Shown here piece after piece: positions 26,646 to 35,049 of a stretch of 64,000 bases of DNA; positions within the stretch are counted from its first letter, which is position 1, and each line of letters opens with the position of its first letter. The stretch lies in the NCBI RefSeq assembly GCF_036946495.1, contig NZ_JAQIIX010000002.1, positions 2,046,001 through 2,110,000 of the forward strand, given 5' to 3'. The translations under genes were made by a program, and so were the position numbers. Origin of the DNA: Mycolicibacterium neoaurum (GTDB lineage Bacteria; Actinomycetota; Actinomycetes; Mycobacteriales; Mycobacteriaceae). Below the pieces are notes generated by a model, which worked only from the letters and a program-made list of their open reading frames with translations, was not told the origin of the DNA and did not search any database.

Positions 26646-27389
26646 ATGGCCTCCATCGAAATCCAGAATCTGGTCAAGGAGTACACCGACCGGCGTGGCG
26701 ACGTCACCCGCGTCATCGACGGTGTGGACCTGACCATCTCCGGTGAGACATTCGTATCGGTTGTCGGACCATCCGGAAGCGGGAAGACCACGCTGCTCAA
26801 CATCGTCTCGGGGATCGAGACGCTCACCTCGGGCAGCGTGCGGTTGCGCTCGGGCGCCGAGGAGGCCCGCGTCGGCTACGTGTTCCAGGACCCGCGACTG
26901 CTACCGTGGCGTACCGTTATGGCCAACCTCGGCTTCGTCCAACACGAACGCGACGGGTGGCAGCAGCGTGCCGAGCACTATCTGGATCTGGTCGGACTCG
27001 GCCACTGCGGCAACAGGTTTCCCGCGCAGCTGTCCGGTGGTCAGCAACAGCGGATCGGGATCGCCCGAGCATTCGCCGTGGAACCCGATGTGCTGCTGAT
27101 GGACGAACCGTTCAGCCACCTCGATGCGATGACCTCGCGGACGCTGCGCGAGCACCTGGAACGGATCTGGCTGGAATCCCGACGCACGGTCATGTTCGTG
27201 ACCCATGACGTCACCGAGGCCGTGCAGCTTTCCGATCGGATCGTGGTGCTGGCGCCGGGCGGACGCATCCACGAGGTCATCGATGTCGATCTGCCCCGAC
27301 CCCGCAGAGCATCCGACCCGGCGGTCGCCGTGCTGCAGGCCGAGGTGCTTGCCCGCTTCGAGTTGCTCGAAGCAATGGCACCGGCCTGA
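26646..27389 (+). CDS. ABC transporter ATP-binding protein (SsuB/TauB-like)
   Basis: 247-aa ATPase: Walker A GPSGSGKTT (41-49), Q-loop VFQDPRLLPWRTV, signature LSGGQQQRIGIARAF, Walker B DVLLMDEPFSHLDAM, H-switch FVTHDVTEA. The DPRLLPW Q-loop is typical of nitrate/sulfonate/taurine importers. AAGGAAA precedes the ATG, 30 bp after the second permease. Last gene of the operon. Confidence 0.92.
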   Translation: MASIEIQNLVKEYTDRRGDVTRVIDGVDLTISGETFVSVVGPSGSGKTTLLNIVSGIETLTSGSVRLRSGAEEARVGYVFQDPRLLPWRTVMANLGFVQHERDGWQQRAEHYLDLVGLGHCGNRFPAQLSGGQQQRIGIARAFAVEPDVLLMDEPFSHLDAMTSRTLREHLERIWLESRRTVMFVTHDVTEAVQLSDRIVVLAPGGRIHEVIDVDLPRPRRASDPAVAVLQAEVLARFELLEAMAPA

Positions 27390-27407
27390 GCAGGCGCGTG
27401 GGCGAAC

Positions 27408-27845
27408 TCAGTGAGTCAGTGCTCGGGTCACGCCCGCCGCCACGACCTTCTTAGCCACCGGGTGCTTCTGCCGGCGTGACGCGCCGCGCTTGCGGCGGAC
27501 CACCAGCAGGGCAACGACGGCCAGGCCGGCGACGACCGCGATCGCGACACGGGAATCGGCCTTGTCGGCGACGACCTGCTTCACCTCGCCGGTCTTCTCG
27601 GCGACGGCCTGCCTGGCATCCTGAGCCTTCTCGGTCACCGCCTCCTTGGCGTCTTCGGCCTTCTCGGTGACGGCCTGCGCAGCGTCCTCGGCCTTGTCCG
27701 CGACCGCGTCCAGGCCCTGCTTGACCTGCGCGGTCGCCTTGTCCGCGGCGCCTTCGGCCTTCAGGTCGTCACTCCCGGCCAGATCGCCGGCGGCTTCCTT
27801 GGCGCGGCCCGCGATCTCTTCTGCCTTGTTGCTGATATCTGCCAT
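27408..27845 (-). CDS. CsbD-like, LEA-type stress protein with C-terminal membrane anchor
   Basis: 145 aa. The N-terminus ISNKAEEIAGRAKEAAGDLAG resembles CsbD (general stress). Residues about 40-95 form Ala/Lys/Glu-rich repeats of about 11 residues (EKAEDAKEAVT, EKAQDARQAVA, EKTGEVKQVVA), as in LEA group 3 or apolipoprotein-like amphipathic helices. A single TM helix (VAIAVVAGLAVVALLVV) and a basic tail RRKRGASRRQKH follow. Probably a membrane-tethered amphipathic coat active under stress (inference). AAAGGA precedes the ATG. Confidence 0.75.
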   Translation of the reverse strand: MADISNKAEEIAGRAKEAAGDLAGSDDLKAEGAADKATAQVKQGLDAVADKAEDAAQAVTEKAEDAKEAVTEKAQDARQAVAEKTGEVKQVVADKADSRVAIAVVAGLAVVALLVVRRKRGASRRQKHPVAKKVVAAGVTRALTH

Positions 27846-27945
27846 GATGGCGTCCTTTCTCGCTTCGTTGCTGACTGTTGGTCGTCACGAAGCGGCGAAA
27901 GCGCATGCGTTGTGGGCGGTGAGGATGCTCACAGCCCGGACAGGT

Positions 27946-29187
27946 TTAGCGGATCCTCGGGATCTCGGCGTTGATCCGGTGCAGTAGCGCCGGATAGCGT
28001 TTGGCTTCCGGGTGGCCACTGGGCTTGCCGCTGCTGATCACCGCCACCGACAGCGCGCGCTGCGGGTCGGCCCACACCGCGATATCGGTCAGCCCGGTGT
28101 GCCCGAAGGCAGCACCGGCATCTTTGCCGAACGGTCCGAATCGCTTGGAGCCCAGCATGTAGCCGGTGCCCCAGCGCATCGGTTGCAACCCCGTCGCGAG
28201 ATCCGGGCGCAACCGCCGGGCTTCCGCCGTGGCTTGGCGCAAGGTGTCTTCGGACAGGACGCGGTGCCCGTCGAGTTCTCCACCTCGGACCAGGATCTCG
28301 GCGAATCGGGACAACTCGAATGCGTTGGAGACGGTGTTCGAGGACGGGATGACACCGGTGAGGAATTCGGGGGTGTTGGAGAACGGGATGATCTGCTGTG
28401 GGGTACCTCCGACAGCCGTCTTGAATGCCTTGGCAATCGGCGCGGGCAACGGTTTACCCGTCACATGACTCGGCGCTACCAGCGGAACGTCCTGGGGCGC
28501 AACACCATAATTCGTCCAGCGGAAACCGAGCGGCTCGAGGATCTCGTCGGCGAGGATATCGCGGATGCTGCGTCCGGTGGCCGCCGAGATGATCTCACGC
28601 ATCAGCGGACCCCAGGTCACTCCATGGTAGATGTGGACCAGACCGGGCCGGTACACCGGCTTCATCCGGCCGAGCATCTCGCGCGCGTACTCGCTGTCGT
28701 CCATCCGCTTCAGATCGGGACGCGGCCCGGTGGCGAACGGGATGCCGGCGCTGTGGGTCAGCGCATGCCGAATGGTGGTGCGGTCCTTGCCATGACTGGT
28801 GTAGTCGGGCAGGTAGTCACACACGCGATCCTCGAGGGAGAAGGCACCGCGTTCGACCAGCATGTGGGTGACGGTGGTGGTGATCGCCTTGGCGGCGGAG
28901 TACACGCAATAGGGCGTATCGGTGCGGACCGGGATGCGCTCGGCATCGACGGGATCGTGCGGGCCGTTACCCCAGGCATGTCCGATGGCGCGGTTGAGGA
29001 TGACCTTGGAGTTGCGGCGCAGGCAGACCTGGATGGCCGGGTGCATGCCCGCCCGATACCAGTGCGTCGCAGCATCCCAGATGCGTTCCACCGCAGCCGA
29101 ATCGACCTCGTCGGTGTCCTCGGGGCCCCGGTCGGTGATCGCGTCGAGGTCGTCGGGTACCCGGATCCGGCCCTCGTGAACGCTCAC
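27946..29187 (-). CDS. Serine hydrolase, beta-lactamase/EstB family esterase
   Basis: 413-aa class C beta-lactamase-fold enzyme. The nucleophile motif SxxK is S97-A-A-K100 in YCVYSAAKAITTT. A Tyr motif is likely in VHIYHGVTWGPLMREII, and the third box is GHTGLTD. There is no signal peptide, so it is a cytosolic esterase, lipase or peptidase rather than a resistance enzyme. GTG start overlapping the nitrobindin stop (GTGA), so the two genes are coupled. Confidence 0.85.
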   Translation of the reverse strand: MSVHEGRIRVPDDLDAITDRGPEDTDEVDSAAVERIWDAATHWYRAGMHPAIQVCLRRNSKVILNRAIGHAWGNGPHDPVDAERIPVRTDTPYCVYSAAKAITTTVTHMLVERGAFSLEDRVCDYLPDYTSHGKDRTTIRHALTHSAGIPFATGPRPDLKRMDDSEYAREMLGRMKPVYRPGLVHIYHGVTWGPLMREIISAATGRSIRDILADEILEPLGFRWTNYGVAPQDVPLVAPSHVTGKPLPAPIAKAFKTAVGGTPQQIIPFSNTPEFLTGVIPSSNTVSNAFELSRFAEILVRGGELDGHRVLSEDTLRQATAEARRLRPDLATGLQPMRWGTGYMLGSKRFGPFGKDAGAAFGHTGLTDIAVWADPQRALSVAVISSGKPSGHPEAKRYPALLHRINAEIPRIR

Positions 29188-29669
29188 GGGGCGTCCTTGC
29201 GCAGTACCGCGGACAGGTGGTGCTGCAGTGGTTGGCCGACGGCGGCCATCTGGACGGTGTAGCTCAGCTCCTCACCGCGCAGTGTGAAGGTGCGCGCCAT
29301 GGCGCTGACATCCTTGGCCGACGACGACCGTCCGATGGTGGAGGTCATCGTCATGGTCAGCGCACCGTCGTCGCCGATCTGCAACGGACCCTCCATCACC
29401 TCCACGATGCCGGTGGGGTGCGCCAACACCCATTCCACCCGGCCGGGCTCCGGTATCCGGATGTAACCGGTCTCGGCGTGCAGCGGTCGTCCGTCGGCGC
29501 GCGACCGCGTGTGCTGGTTATAGGACAGGAACGGTTTCCCGACGTGACCGAAGGTGATCGACTCCTGGTACTCGAACGACGGAATGGTGGGGTACTCGCC
29601 CGCGCCGGGGCCGGCCCAGATGCCCAGCAGAGGCTCCAGGACGGTCATCGCGGGATGCAGGTCGACCAT
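29184..29669 (-). CDS. Nitrobindin family haem-binding protein
   Basis: 161-aa beta-barrel of the nitrobindin/THAP4 C-terminal family. The hallmark is GIWAGPGAGEYPTI at residues 16-28. FEYQESITFGHVGKPFLSY and the C-terminal PLQHHLSAVLRK contain the likely proximal haem His. Known members bind ferric haem and react with NO or peroxynitrite. The ATG chosen is seven bases after TAGGGT (29677-29682), a leaderless promoter. The upstream extension of the frame would cover the divergent promoter. Confidence 0.85.
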   Translation of the reverse strand: MVDLHPAMTVLEPLLGIWAGPGAGEYPTIPSFEYQESITFGHVGKPFLSYNQHTRSRADGRPLHAETGYIRIPEPGRVEWVLAHPTGIVEVMEGPLQIGDDGALTMTMTSTIGRSSSAKDVSAMARTFTLRGEELSYTVQMAAVGQPLQHHLSAVLRKDAP

Positions 29670-29705
29670 GTTCGTCACCCTACGTCGTGATCTACTTGCG
29701 CCGAT
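29670..29705. promoter_or_regulatory. 36-bp divergent promoter region (nitrobindin / thioesterase)
   Basis: Only 36 bp separate two divergent starts. TAGGGT at 29677-29682 (minus) drives a leaderless nitrobindin transcript. The plus-strand promoter must overlap it or lie inside the nitrobindin gene. Confidence 0.5.
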
Positions 29706-30176
29706 ATGAGCCAGCATGATCAGCCCCTCGTCGCGCCCATCGAGCGCCCGCACCCGGCCCGCTCCGACAAGGCCCGCTACCCGGTGACCGGTGTGGCCAT
29801 CGCCCGCTACGGTGATGTCGACGCCAATGGACACGTGAACAACCTTGCTTTGGAGTCACTGCACGAGACCGCCCGCGCGGAGTTCAACCAGCAGATTTTC
29901 CCCGACATCTACCGGCCGGTATCGCGCAGCGTCCGTCTCGTGTCGGCCAGCAACGTCGTGCACTTCCTCAACGAGGTGCACTGGCCGGCCACGATCGAGA
30001 CCGGGCTGGGTATCGGAAAGCTCGGCCGCACGTCCTATGTGGCGTCCACCGCCCTGTTCATCGGCCAGACCTGCGTCAGCCTGTGCGACACCGTGCTGGT
30101 GATGCTCGATGACGACGGGCCCACCCCGATCCCCGACGAGGTGCGCGCGCAGCTCGGCAAGTATCTGTTGGGCTGA
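29706..30176 (+). CDS. Hotdog-fold acyl-CoA thioesterase
   Basis: 156-aa single-hotdog protein of the 4-hydroxybenzoyl-CoA thioesterase group: the motif RYGDVDANGHVNNLALESLHETARAEF includes the D and N positions of the catalytic helix (quoted in part), followed by beta strands (VHFLNEVHWPATIETGLGIGKL). Cytosolic, likely a homotetramer. It is convergent with the aminotransferase across a strong terminator. Substrate unknown. Confidence 0.85.
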   Translation: MSQHDQPLVAPIERPHPARSDKARYPVTGVAIARYGDVDANGHVNNLALESLHETARAEFNQQIFPDIYRPVSRSVRLVSASNVVHFLNEVHWPATIETGLGIGKLGRTSYVASTALFIGQTCVSLCDTVLVMLDDDGPTPIPDEVRAQLGKYLLG

Positions 30177-30183
30177 GACACCG

Positions 30184-30215
30184 ATGGCCGTGGACCCTTT
30201 CGGGTCCACGGCCAT
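30184..30215. terminator. Bidirectional intrinsic terminator
   Basis: Perfect 14-bp GC-rich stem (30184-30197 with 30202-30215), loop TTTC, between the convergent thioesterase and aminotransferase genes. Confidence 0.8.
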
Positions 30216-30232
30216 GCGCGTGTCCGAGATGC

Positions 30233-31615
30233 TTACAGCGCGGCGTCGGCCTCGCTGAGGGCGGCATCCAGGATGGCCAGGCCCTCGCGGACCTCGTCAT
30301 CGGTGATGTTGCAGGCCGGAACGGCGTGGATGCGGTTGAAGTTCGCGAACGGCAGCAGTCCGCCGGACTTGCACGCCGCGATGACCGCGTTCATGGCCGG
30401 GCTCGATCCGCCGTAGGGCGCCAACGGTTCCCGCGTCTGCTGATCGGCCACCAGCTCGACGGCCCAGAACACACCGAGGCCGCGCACCTCACCGACACAG
30501 CGGTGTTTGGCCGCCAGGTCGCGCAGGCCGGGACCGAGCACATCGGCGCCGATGCGCTTGGCGTTGGCCACCATTGCCTCGTCCTCCATCGTGTTGATGG
30601 TCGCGACCGCGGCCGCGCACGCCAGCGGATGGCCGGAGTAGGTCAGCCCACCGGGGTAGGCGCGGTCGGCGAATGTCGCGGCGATCTTCTCGCTGATCGC
30701 GACGCCGCCCAGCGGGACGTACCCGGAGGTGACACCCTTGGCGAAGGTGATCAGATCCGGTGTCACGTCGAAGTTCTGGATGGCGAACCACTCGCCGGTA
30801 CGGCCGAATCCGGCCATCACCTCGTCGGCGATCATGACGATGCCGTACTTGTCACAGATCTCCCGCACGCCGGCCATGTACCCGGGCGGCGGCACCATGA
30901 TGCCCGCGGTGCCGGGCACCGACTCGAGGATGATCGCGGCGAACGACGTCGCACCCTCGTGCTGGATGAGCCGCTCCAGGTACTCCAGAGCGCGCTCGGA
31001 TTCCTGCTGCTCGTTCTCGGCGTGGAACGACGAGCGGTACAGGAACGGTCCGTTGAAATGCACGACGCCGGCGCTGGCGTAATCGTTGGGGTAACGACGC
31101 GGGTCACCGGTCAGGTTGATGGCCGTGTCGGTGCCGCCGTGGTACGAACGGTAGCGCGACAGCACCTTGTACCGGCCGGTGTGCAGCCGGGCCATCCGCA
31201 CGGCGTGCTCGACGGCGTCGGCCCCGCCGTTGGTGAAGAAGATCTTGTTGAGATCGCCGGGCGTGCGCTCGGCGATCAGGCGGGCGGCCTCCGAGCGTGC
31301 ATCGTTGGCGTGCTGCGGGGCGATGGTGCACAGCTTGGCCGCCTGCGCCTGGATGGCCTCGACGACCTTCGGATGCTGATGCCCGATATTGGTGAACACC
31401 AGCTGACCCGAGAAGTCGAGCAGCTTGTTGCCCTCGCCGTCCCAGACATAGGAACCCTCGGACGCGACGATCGTCATCGGCTTGATCTGTGCCTGCGCGG
31501 ACCAGGAGTGGAACACGTGGGCGCGGTCGAGTTCGTAGGTGCGGGCGGCTTCGGCGCGGGCCTCGTCGACGGTCAGACCGTTCGGCAGCGTCGCGATGTC
31601 AGGGGTGGTCGTCAT
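30233..31615 (-). CDS. Class III (omega-amino acid) PLP aminotransferase
   Basis: 460-aa fold-type I transaminase. PLP Lys K293 in FAKGVTSGYVPLGG; Asp binding the pyridine N is D264 in MIADEVMAGFGRTG; the substrate/phosphate loop is FFTNGGADAVEHA. Family members move amino groups from beta-alanine, 3-aminoisobutyrate, taurine or GABA to pyruvate or 2-oxoglutarate. It lies downstream of the CoA-acylating semialdehyde dehydrogenase in the same orientation, and together they would convert beta-alanine or aminoisobutyrate to acetyl- or propionyl-CoA. An ATG 15 bp upstream is an alternative start. Confidence 0.9.
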   Translation of the reverse strand: MTTTPDIATLPNGLTVDEARAEAARTYELDRAHVFHSWSAQAQIKPMTIVASEGSYVWDGEGNKLLDFSGQLVFTNIGHQHPKVVEAIQAQAAKLCTIAPQHANDARSEAARLIAERTPGDLNKIFFTNGGADAVEHAVRMARLHTGRYKVLSRYRSYHGGTDTAINLTGDPRRYPNDYASAGVVHFNGPFLYRSSFHAENEQQESERALEYLERLIQHEGATSFAAIILESVPGTAGIMVPPPGYMAGVREICDKYGIVMIADEVMAGFGRTGEWFAIQNFDVTPDLITFAKGVTSGYVPLGGVAISEKIAATFADRAYPGGLTYSGHPLACAAAVATINTMEDEAMVANAKRIGADVLGPGLRDLAAKHRCVGEVRGLGVFWAVELVADQQTREPLAPYGGSSPAMNAVIAACKSGGLLPFANFNRIHAVPACNITDDEVREGLAILDAALSEADAAL

Positions 31616-31662
31616 AGGTCCATCTTTCACTCAGTGCGGCGGCGGTGGGTAATGGATTCCCG

Positions 31663-31721
31663 GGCGAGCGTGCGTGGACGTGAGAGCACGGCGTTTCAGG
31701 GTGTGGACACGCACGCTCGCC
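31663..31721 (-). repeat. Intercistronic inverted repeat (14-bp arms)
   Basis: Arms 31663-31676 and 31708-31721 are perfect complements (GGCGAGCGTGCGTG), with a 31-nt spacer, between mmsA and the aminotransferase gene. In the mRNA this would be a very stable stem that could stabilise the mmsA message or attenuate read-through. Confidence 0.8.
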
Positions 31722-31731
31722 GGGGTGGGGG

Positions 31732-33225
31732 TCAGGCGTTCTCGGGGAAGCCGAGGTTGATGCCGCCATGGGAGGGGTCCAGCCAGCGGCTGGTGATGGC
31801 CTTGGCGCGGGTGAAGAAGTTCACCCCTTCGGTGCCGTGGGCGTGGCTGTCGCCGAACAGCGAGGCTTTCCAGCCGCCGAAGCTGTAGTAGGCCATGGGG
31901 ACGGGGATGGGGACGTTGATGCCGACCATGCCGACCTCGACCTCGTTCTGGAAGCGCCGGGCGGCGCCGCCGTCGTTGGTGAAGATGGCGGTGCCGTTGC
32001 CGTAGGGGTTGGCGTTGATCAGCTCCAGGGCCTGGTCGTAGCTGTCCACCCGCAGTACCGACAGGACGGGGCCGAAGATCTCGTCGGTGTAGACGCTCAT
32101 GTCGGGGGTGACGTTGTCCAGCAGGGTGGGGCCCAACCAGAAACCATCGGCACCACCGTCGGCGTGGACATTGCGGCCGTCGACGACGACCTTGGCGCCG
32201 TCGTTCTCGCCGGCGTCGATATAGGAGGCCACCTTGTCGCGGTGGGCCTTGGTGACCAGGGGGCCCATATCGGAGTCCTTGGTGCCGTCACCGATCTTCA
32301 GGCCGGTGGTGCGTTCGGCGATCTTGGCGACCAGGTCGTCGGCGATCGGGCCGACGGCCACGGCGGCCGAGATGGCCATGCAGCGTTCCCCTGCGGAGCC
32401 GAAACCGGCGTTGACCATGGCGTCGGCGGCCAGGTCCAGGTCGGCGTCGGGGAGGATGACCGCGTGGTTCTTGGCCCCGCCGAGGGCCTGGACGCGCTTG
32501 CCCGCGGCGGTACCGGTGGCGTAGACGTACTGCGCGATCGGGGTGGACCCGACGAACGAGACGGACTTGATCTTGGGGTTGGTCAGCAGTTCGTCGACGG
32601 CGGTCTTGTCGCCTTGGAGGACGTTGAACACACCGTCGGGCAGCCCGGCCTCGGCCCACAGTTGGGCCAGCCACAGGGAGGCCGACGGGTCTTTCTCCGA
32701 CGGTTTGAGCACGACGGTGTTGCCGGTGGCAATGGCGATGGGGAAGAACCACATCGGGACCATGGCGGGGAAGTTGAACGGCGAGATGATCGCGACCGGG
32801 CCGAGGGGCTGGCGGATGGAGTAGACGTCGACCTTGGTGGAGGCGTTTTCGGTGAACCCACCCTTGAGCAGATGCGGTATGCCGCAGGCGAATTCGACGA
32901 CCTCCAGACCGCGGGAAACCTCGCCGAGGGCGTCGGAGACGACCTTGCCGTGCTCACTGGTGATGATCTCGGCCAGTTCACCCTTGCGGGCGTTGAGCAG
33001 TTCGCGGAAATTGAACAGCACCTGGGTGCGCTTGGCCAGCGAGGTGTCGCGCCAGGCCGGGAACGCCGCGGCGGCGGCGTCGATGACCGTGCGGGAGTCT
33101 TCGACCGAGGCCAGGGCGACCTGACCGGTCACCGCACCCGAGGCCGGGTTCGTCACGGGCGCGGTCTGCCCCGAGGTGCCTTCGAAGAAGGTGCCGTTGA
33201 GCCAGTGCTGAATGGTGGCCTGCAT
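31732..33225 (-). CDS. mmsA: CoA-acylating methylmalonate-semialdehyde dehydrogenase
   Basis: 497-aa ALDH6-family enzyme. It oxidises malonate or methylmalonate semialdehyde with NAD+ and CoA, giving acetyl- or propionyl-CoA. Catalytic C282 is in GSAGERCMAISA, where the ERCMA context is specific to MMSDH. It also has SPFNFPAMVPMWFFPIAIATGNT (part) and the C-terminal GGWKASLFGDSHAHGTEGV. First gene of the unit with the aminotransferase. Divergent from pucR, with one candidate operator (33290-33300) between them. Confidence 0.95.
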   Translation of the reverse strand: MQATIQHWLNGTFFEGTSGQTAPVTNPASGAVTGQVALASVEDSRTVIDAAAAAFPAWRDTSLAKRTQVLFNFRELLNARKGELAEIITSEHGKVVSDALGEVSRGLEVVEFACGIPHLLKGGFTENASTKVDVYSIRQPLGPVAIISPFNFPAMVPMWFFPIAIATGNTVVLKPSEKDPSASLWLAQLWAEAGLPDGVFNVLQGDKTAVDELLTNPKIKSVSFVGSTPIAQYVYATGTAAGKRVQALGGAKNHAVILPDADLDLAADAMVNAGFGSAGERCMAISAAVAVGPIADDLVAKIAERTTGLKIGDGTKDSDMGPLVTKAHRDKVASYIDAGENDGAKVVVDGRNVHADGGADGFWLGPTLLDNVTPDMSVYTDEIFGPVLSVLRVDSYDQALELINANPYGNGTAIFTNDGGAARRFQNEVEVGMVGINVPIPVPMAYYSFGGWKASLFGDSHAHGTEGVNFFTRAKAITSRWLDPSHGGINLGFPENA

Positions 33226-33289
33226 CGCGATGCGCTCACTTTCTGTGGGTGGTCACTCCAGTGTGGAACTCCGGGCGCACCATGACCCC

Positions 33290-33332
33290 GACAAAATGTC
33301 TCCGATTTCCCCCAACTAGTTACAGTGTGTAA
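33290..33332. promoter_or_regulatory. Paired palindromic candidate operators for the PucR regulator
   Basis: GACAAAATGTC (33290-33300) and TTACAGTGTGTAA (33320-33332) share the core ACA-N3-TGT. Their centres are 31 bp apart, about three helical turns. The second covers the regulator's own -10. Both lie between mmsA and pucR. Confidence 0.5.
33321..33326 (+). promoter_or_regulatory. -10 element of leaderless pucR-type gene
   Basis: TACAGT, then GTGTAA and the ATG. It overlaps the palindrome, which fits autoregulation. Confidence 0.5.
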
Positions 33333-34964
33333 ATGGACCTGACGGTCTCGGATGTCATCGGCCTGTCGGCGCTGCAGCGTGGTGAGCCCGAGGTACTGAG
33401 TGCGCGCCGCTTCGACGAGCCGATCCGGTGGGTCCACGTCAGCGATATCGCCGATCTGTCCGCCCTGGTGCAGGGCGGTGAGCTGGTGCTCACCACTGGC
33501 GCCGCACTGCGCGCCGATCCGCGGCGCTATCTGCAGGGCATGGCCGCCGCCGGCGTGCTGGGGGTCGTCGTCGAACTCGGTACCGCCGTGTTGCCCCTCG
33601 ACGCCGGGCGCTACGCCGAGGAGTTCGATCTGGCATTGGTCGCCCTGCATCGCGAGGTGCGCTTCGTCGAGATCACCGAGGCGGTGCACCGGATGATCGT
33701 CACCGACCAATTCGATCGGGTCGACTTCGACAGACGCGTGCACGAGACGTTCACCGACCTCAGCATGAAGCGCGCATCCGTCGAGGGCATCGTCGACGCC
33801 GCGGCAGGCATACTCGACGAACCCGTCGTCCTGGAAGATCTGGCGCACCGGGTGCTCGCGGTCGCCGGCGTCCCCGGCGGCGGGCCTACCGCCGCGTTGT
33901 TGCGGGACTGGGAACGGCGATCGCGCCGCACCGCAGAGACCGAGCACTGGACCACCACCGCGGTCGGCCCGCGCACCCAGGAGTGGGGACGTCTGATCGT
34001 GCCGCGCCGCTCCGTCGACGCGTCGCGAACCCAGATGGTGCTGGAGCGCGCCGGCGTCGCTCTGGCGCTGCACCGGATGATCGAACGGGACCGCTCCGGG
34101 CTCACCCACCAAGCCCAGACCGGATTGATCGACGATGTGTTGCGCAGTCGAATCACCGACGAGTCCGAGGTCGCCGCCCGCGCGCACGCACTGGGCCTGC
34201 GATCCTCGGCCAGGTACGTGCCCGCCGCGGTACGCATCGACCGACCCGCACCGACCACCGATCCGGTTGTGGGACAACGCCACAACATCTCGCTGCTGGA
34301 CACGGTCATGCACGCGGTGAACGCCTCCGGCCACACCGGACTGTTCTCCGTACGGCGTGCCGGTGAGATCTGGATGGTGTTGTCGCTGAGCGTCACCCAA
34401 CCCGCCGAGAGTGCGCTGAGTGCGTTGGGTGCCGAGTTGCGTCGTGAGATCCGCCGCGTCGAGGGCGTGCCGGACAGCGCACTGGCAGTGGGAGATTCGG
34501 TCAATCGGGTGATCGATGCGGTGTACGGGATGGGGGAGGCCGCTCACATCGCCGAGGTGGCACTGGCCATGAACGAGGCGCGTCGCCCGTATTACCGCGC
34601 CGCCGATGTCCGATTGCGCGGACTGATCGCGTTACTGCGCAGCGATCACCGCGTGCAGGCCTTCGCCGAGAGTGAGCTCAAAGCTCTGCTGGCCGGCGAT
34701 CAGGCCACCATCGCCGTGCTCGGCGAGTATCTGAGGTTGGCAGGCAATAAGGCAGCGGTGGCCGCGCGACTGCACATCAGCAGGCCCGCGCTGTACAAGA
34801 AGCTCGCCGCGATCGAGACTGCCCTCGGCGTCGACCTCGACGACGGTGAATCCCGCACCTCACTGCACGTCGCGATGATGGTGCTCGATGCTCAGCGCCT
34901 GGGCCGCCCCGTCGAGATCAGCACCGAACCGACCCACGCCGAGATCGTCGATCCCTACACCTGA
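33333..34964 (+). CDS. PucR family transcriptional regulator
   Basis: 543 aa. N-terminal PucR domain (LTVSDVIGLSALQRGEPEVLSARR...PIRWVHVSDIADLSALVQGGELVLTTG, in part), a middle CdaR GGDEF-like region, and a C-terminal HTH_30 helix-turn-helix (LAGNKAAVAARLHISRPALYKKLAAIE). PucR regulators control nitrogen-compound catabolism (purines, amines, GABA). The divergent aminotransferase/mmsA unit is its probable target, activated by an amino acid ligand. ATG seven bases after TACAGT: leaderless. Confidence 0.9.
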   Translation: MDLTVSDVIGLSALQRGEPEVLSARRFDEPIRWVHVSDIADLSALVQGGELVLTTGAALRADPRRYLQGMAAAGVLGVVVELGTAVLPLDAGRYAEEFDLALVALHREVRFVEITEAVHRMIVTDQFDRVDFDRRVHETFTDLSMKRASVEGIVDAAAGILDEPVVLEDLAHRVLAVAGVPGGGPTAALLRDWERRSRRTAETEHWTTTAVGPRTQEWGRLIVPRRSVDASRTQMVLERAGVALALHRMIERDRSGLTHQAQTGLIDDVLRSRITDESEVAARAHALGLRSSARYVPAAVRIDRPAPTTDPVVGQRHNISLLDTVMHAVNASGHTGLFSVRRAGEIWMVLSLSVTQPAESALSALGAELRREIRRVEGVPDSALAVGDSVNRVIDAVYGMGEAAHIAEVALAMNEARRPYYRAADVRLRGLIALLRSDHRVQAFAESELKALLAGDQATIAVLGEYLRLAGNKAAVAARLHISRPALYKKLAAIETALGVDLDDGESRTSLHVAMMVLDAQRLGRPVEISTEPTHAEIVDPYT

Positions 34965-35049
34965 CGACGGCCAACCGATGACGGCGTGCGGACGGGCGAC
35001 ATACTGTGGCCCAGAATGTCGAGAACCGCCCCAGCAGAGGAGCACAGCC

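Noticed and set aside
31768..33285. Antisense open frame of about 505 codons opposite mmsA
   Set aside because: Gly/Val/Asp-biased shadow of mmsA with no recognisable domain or ribosome binding site.
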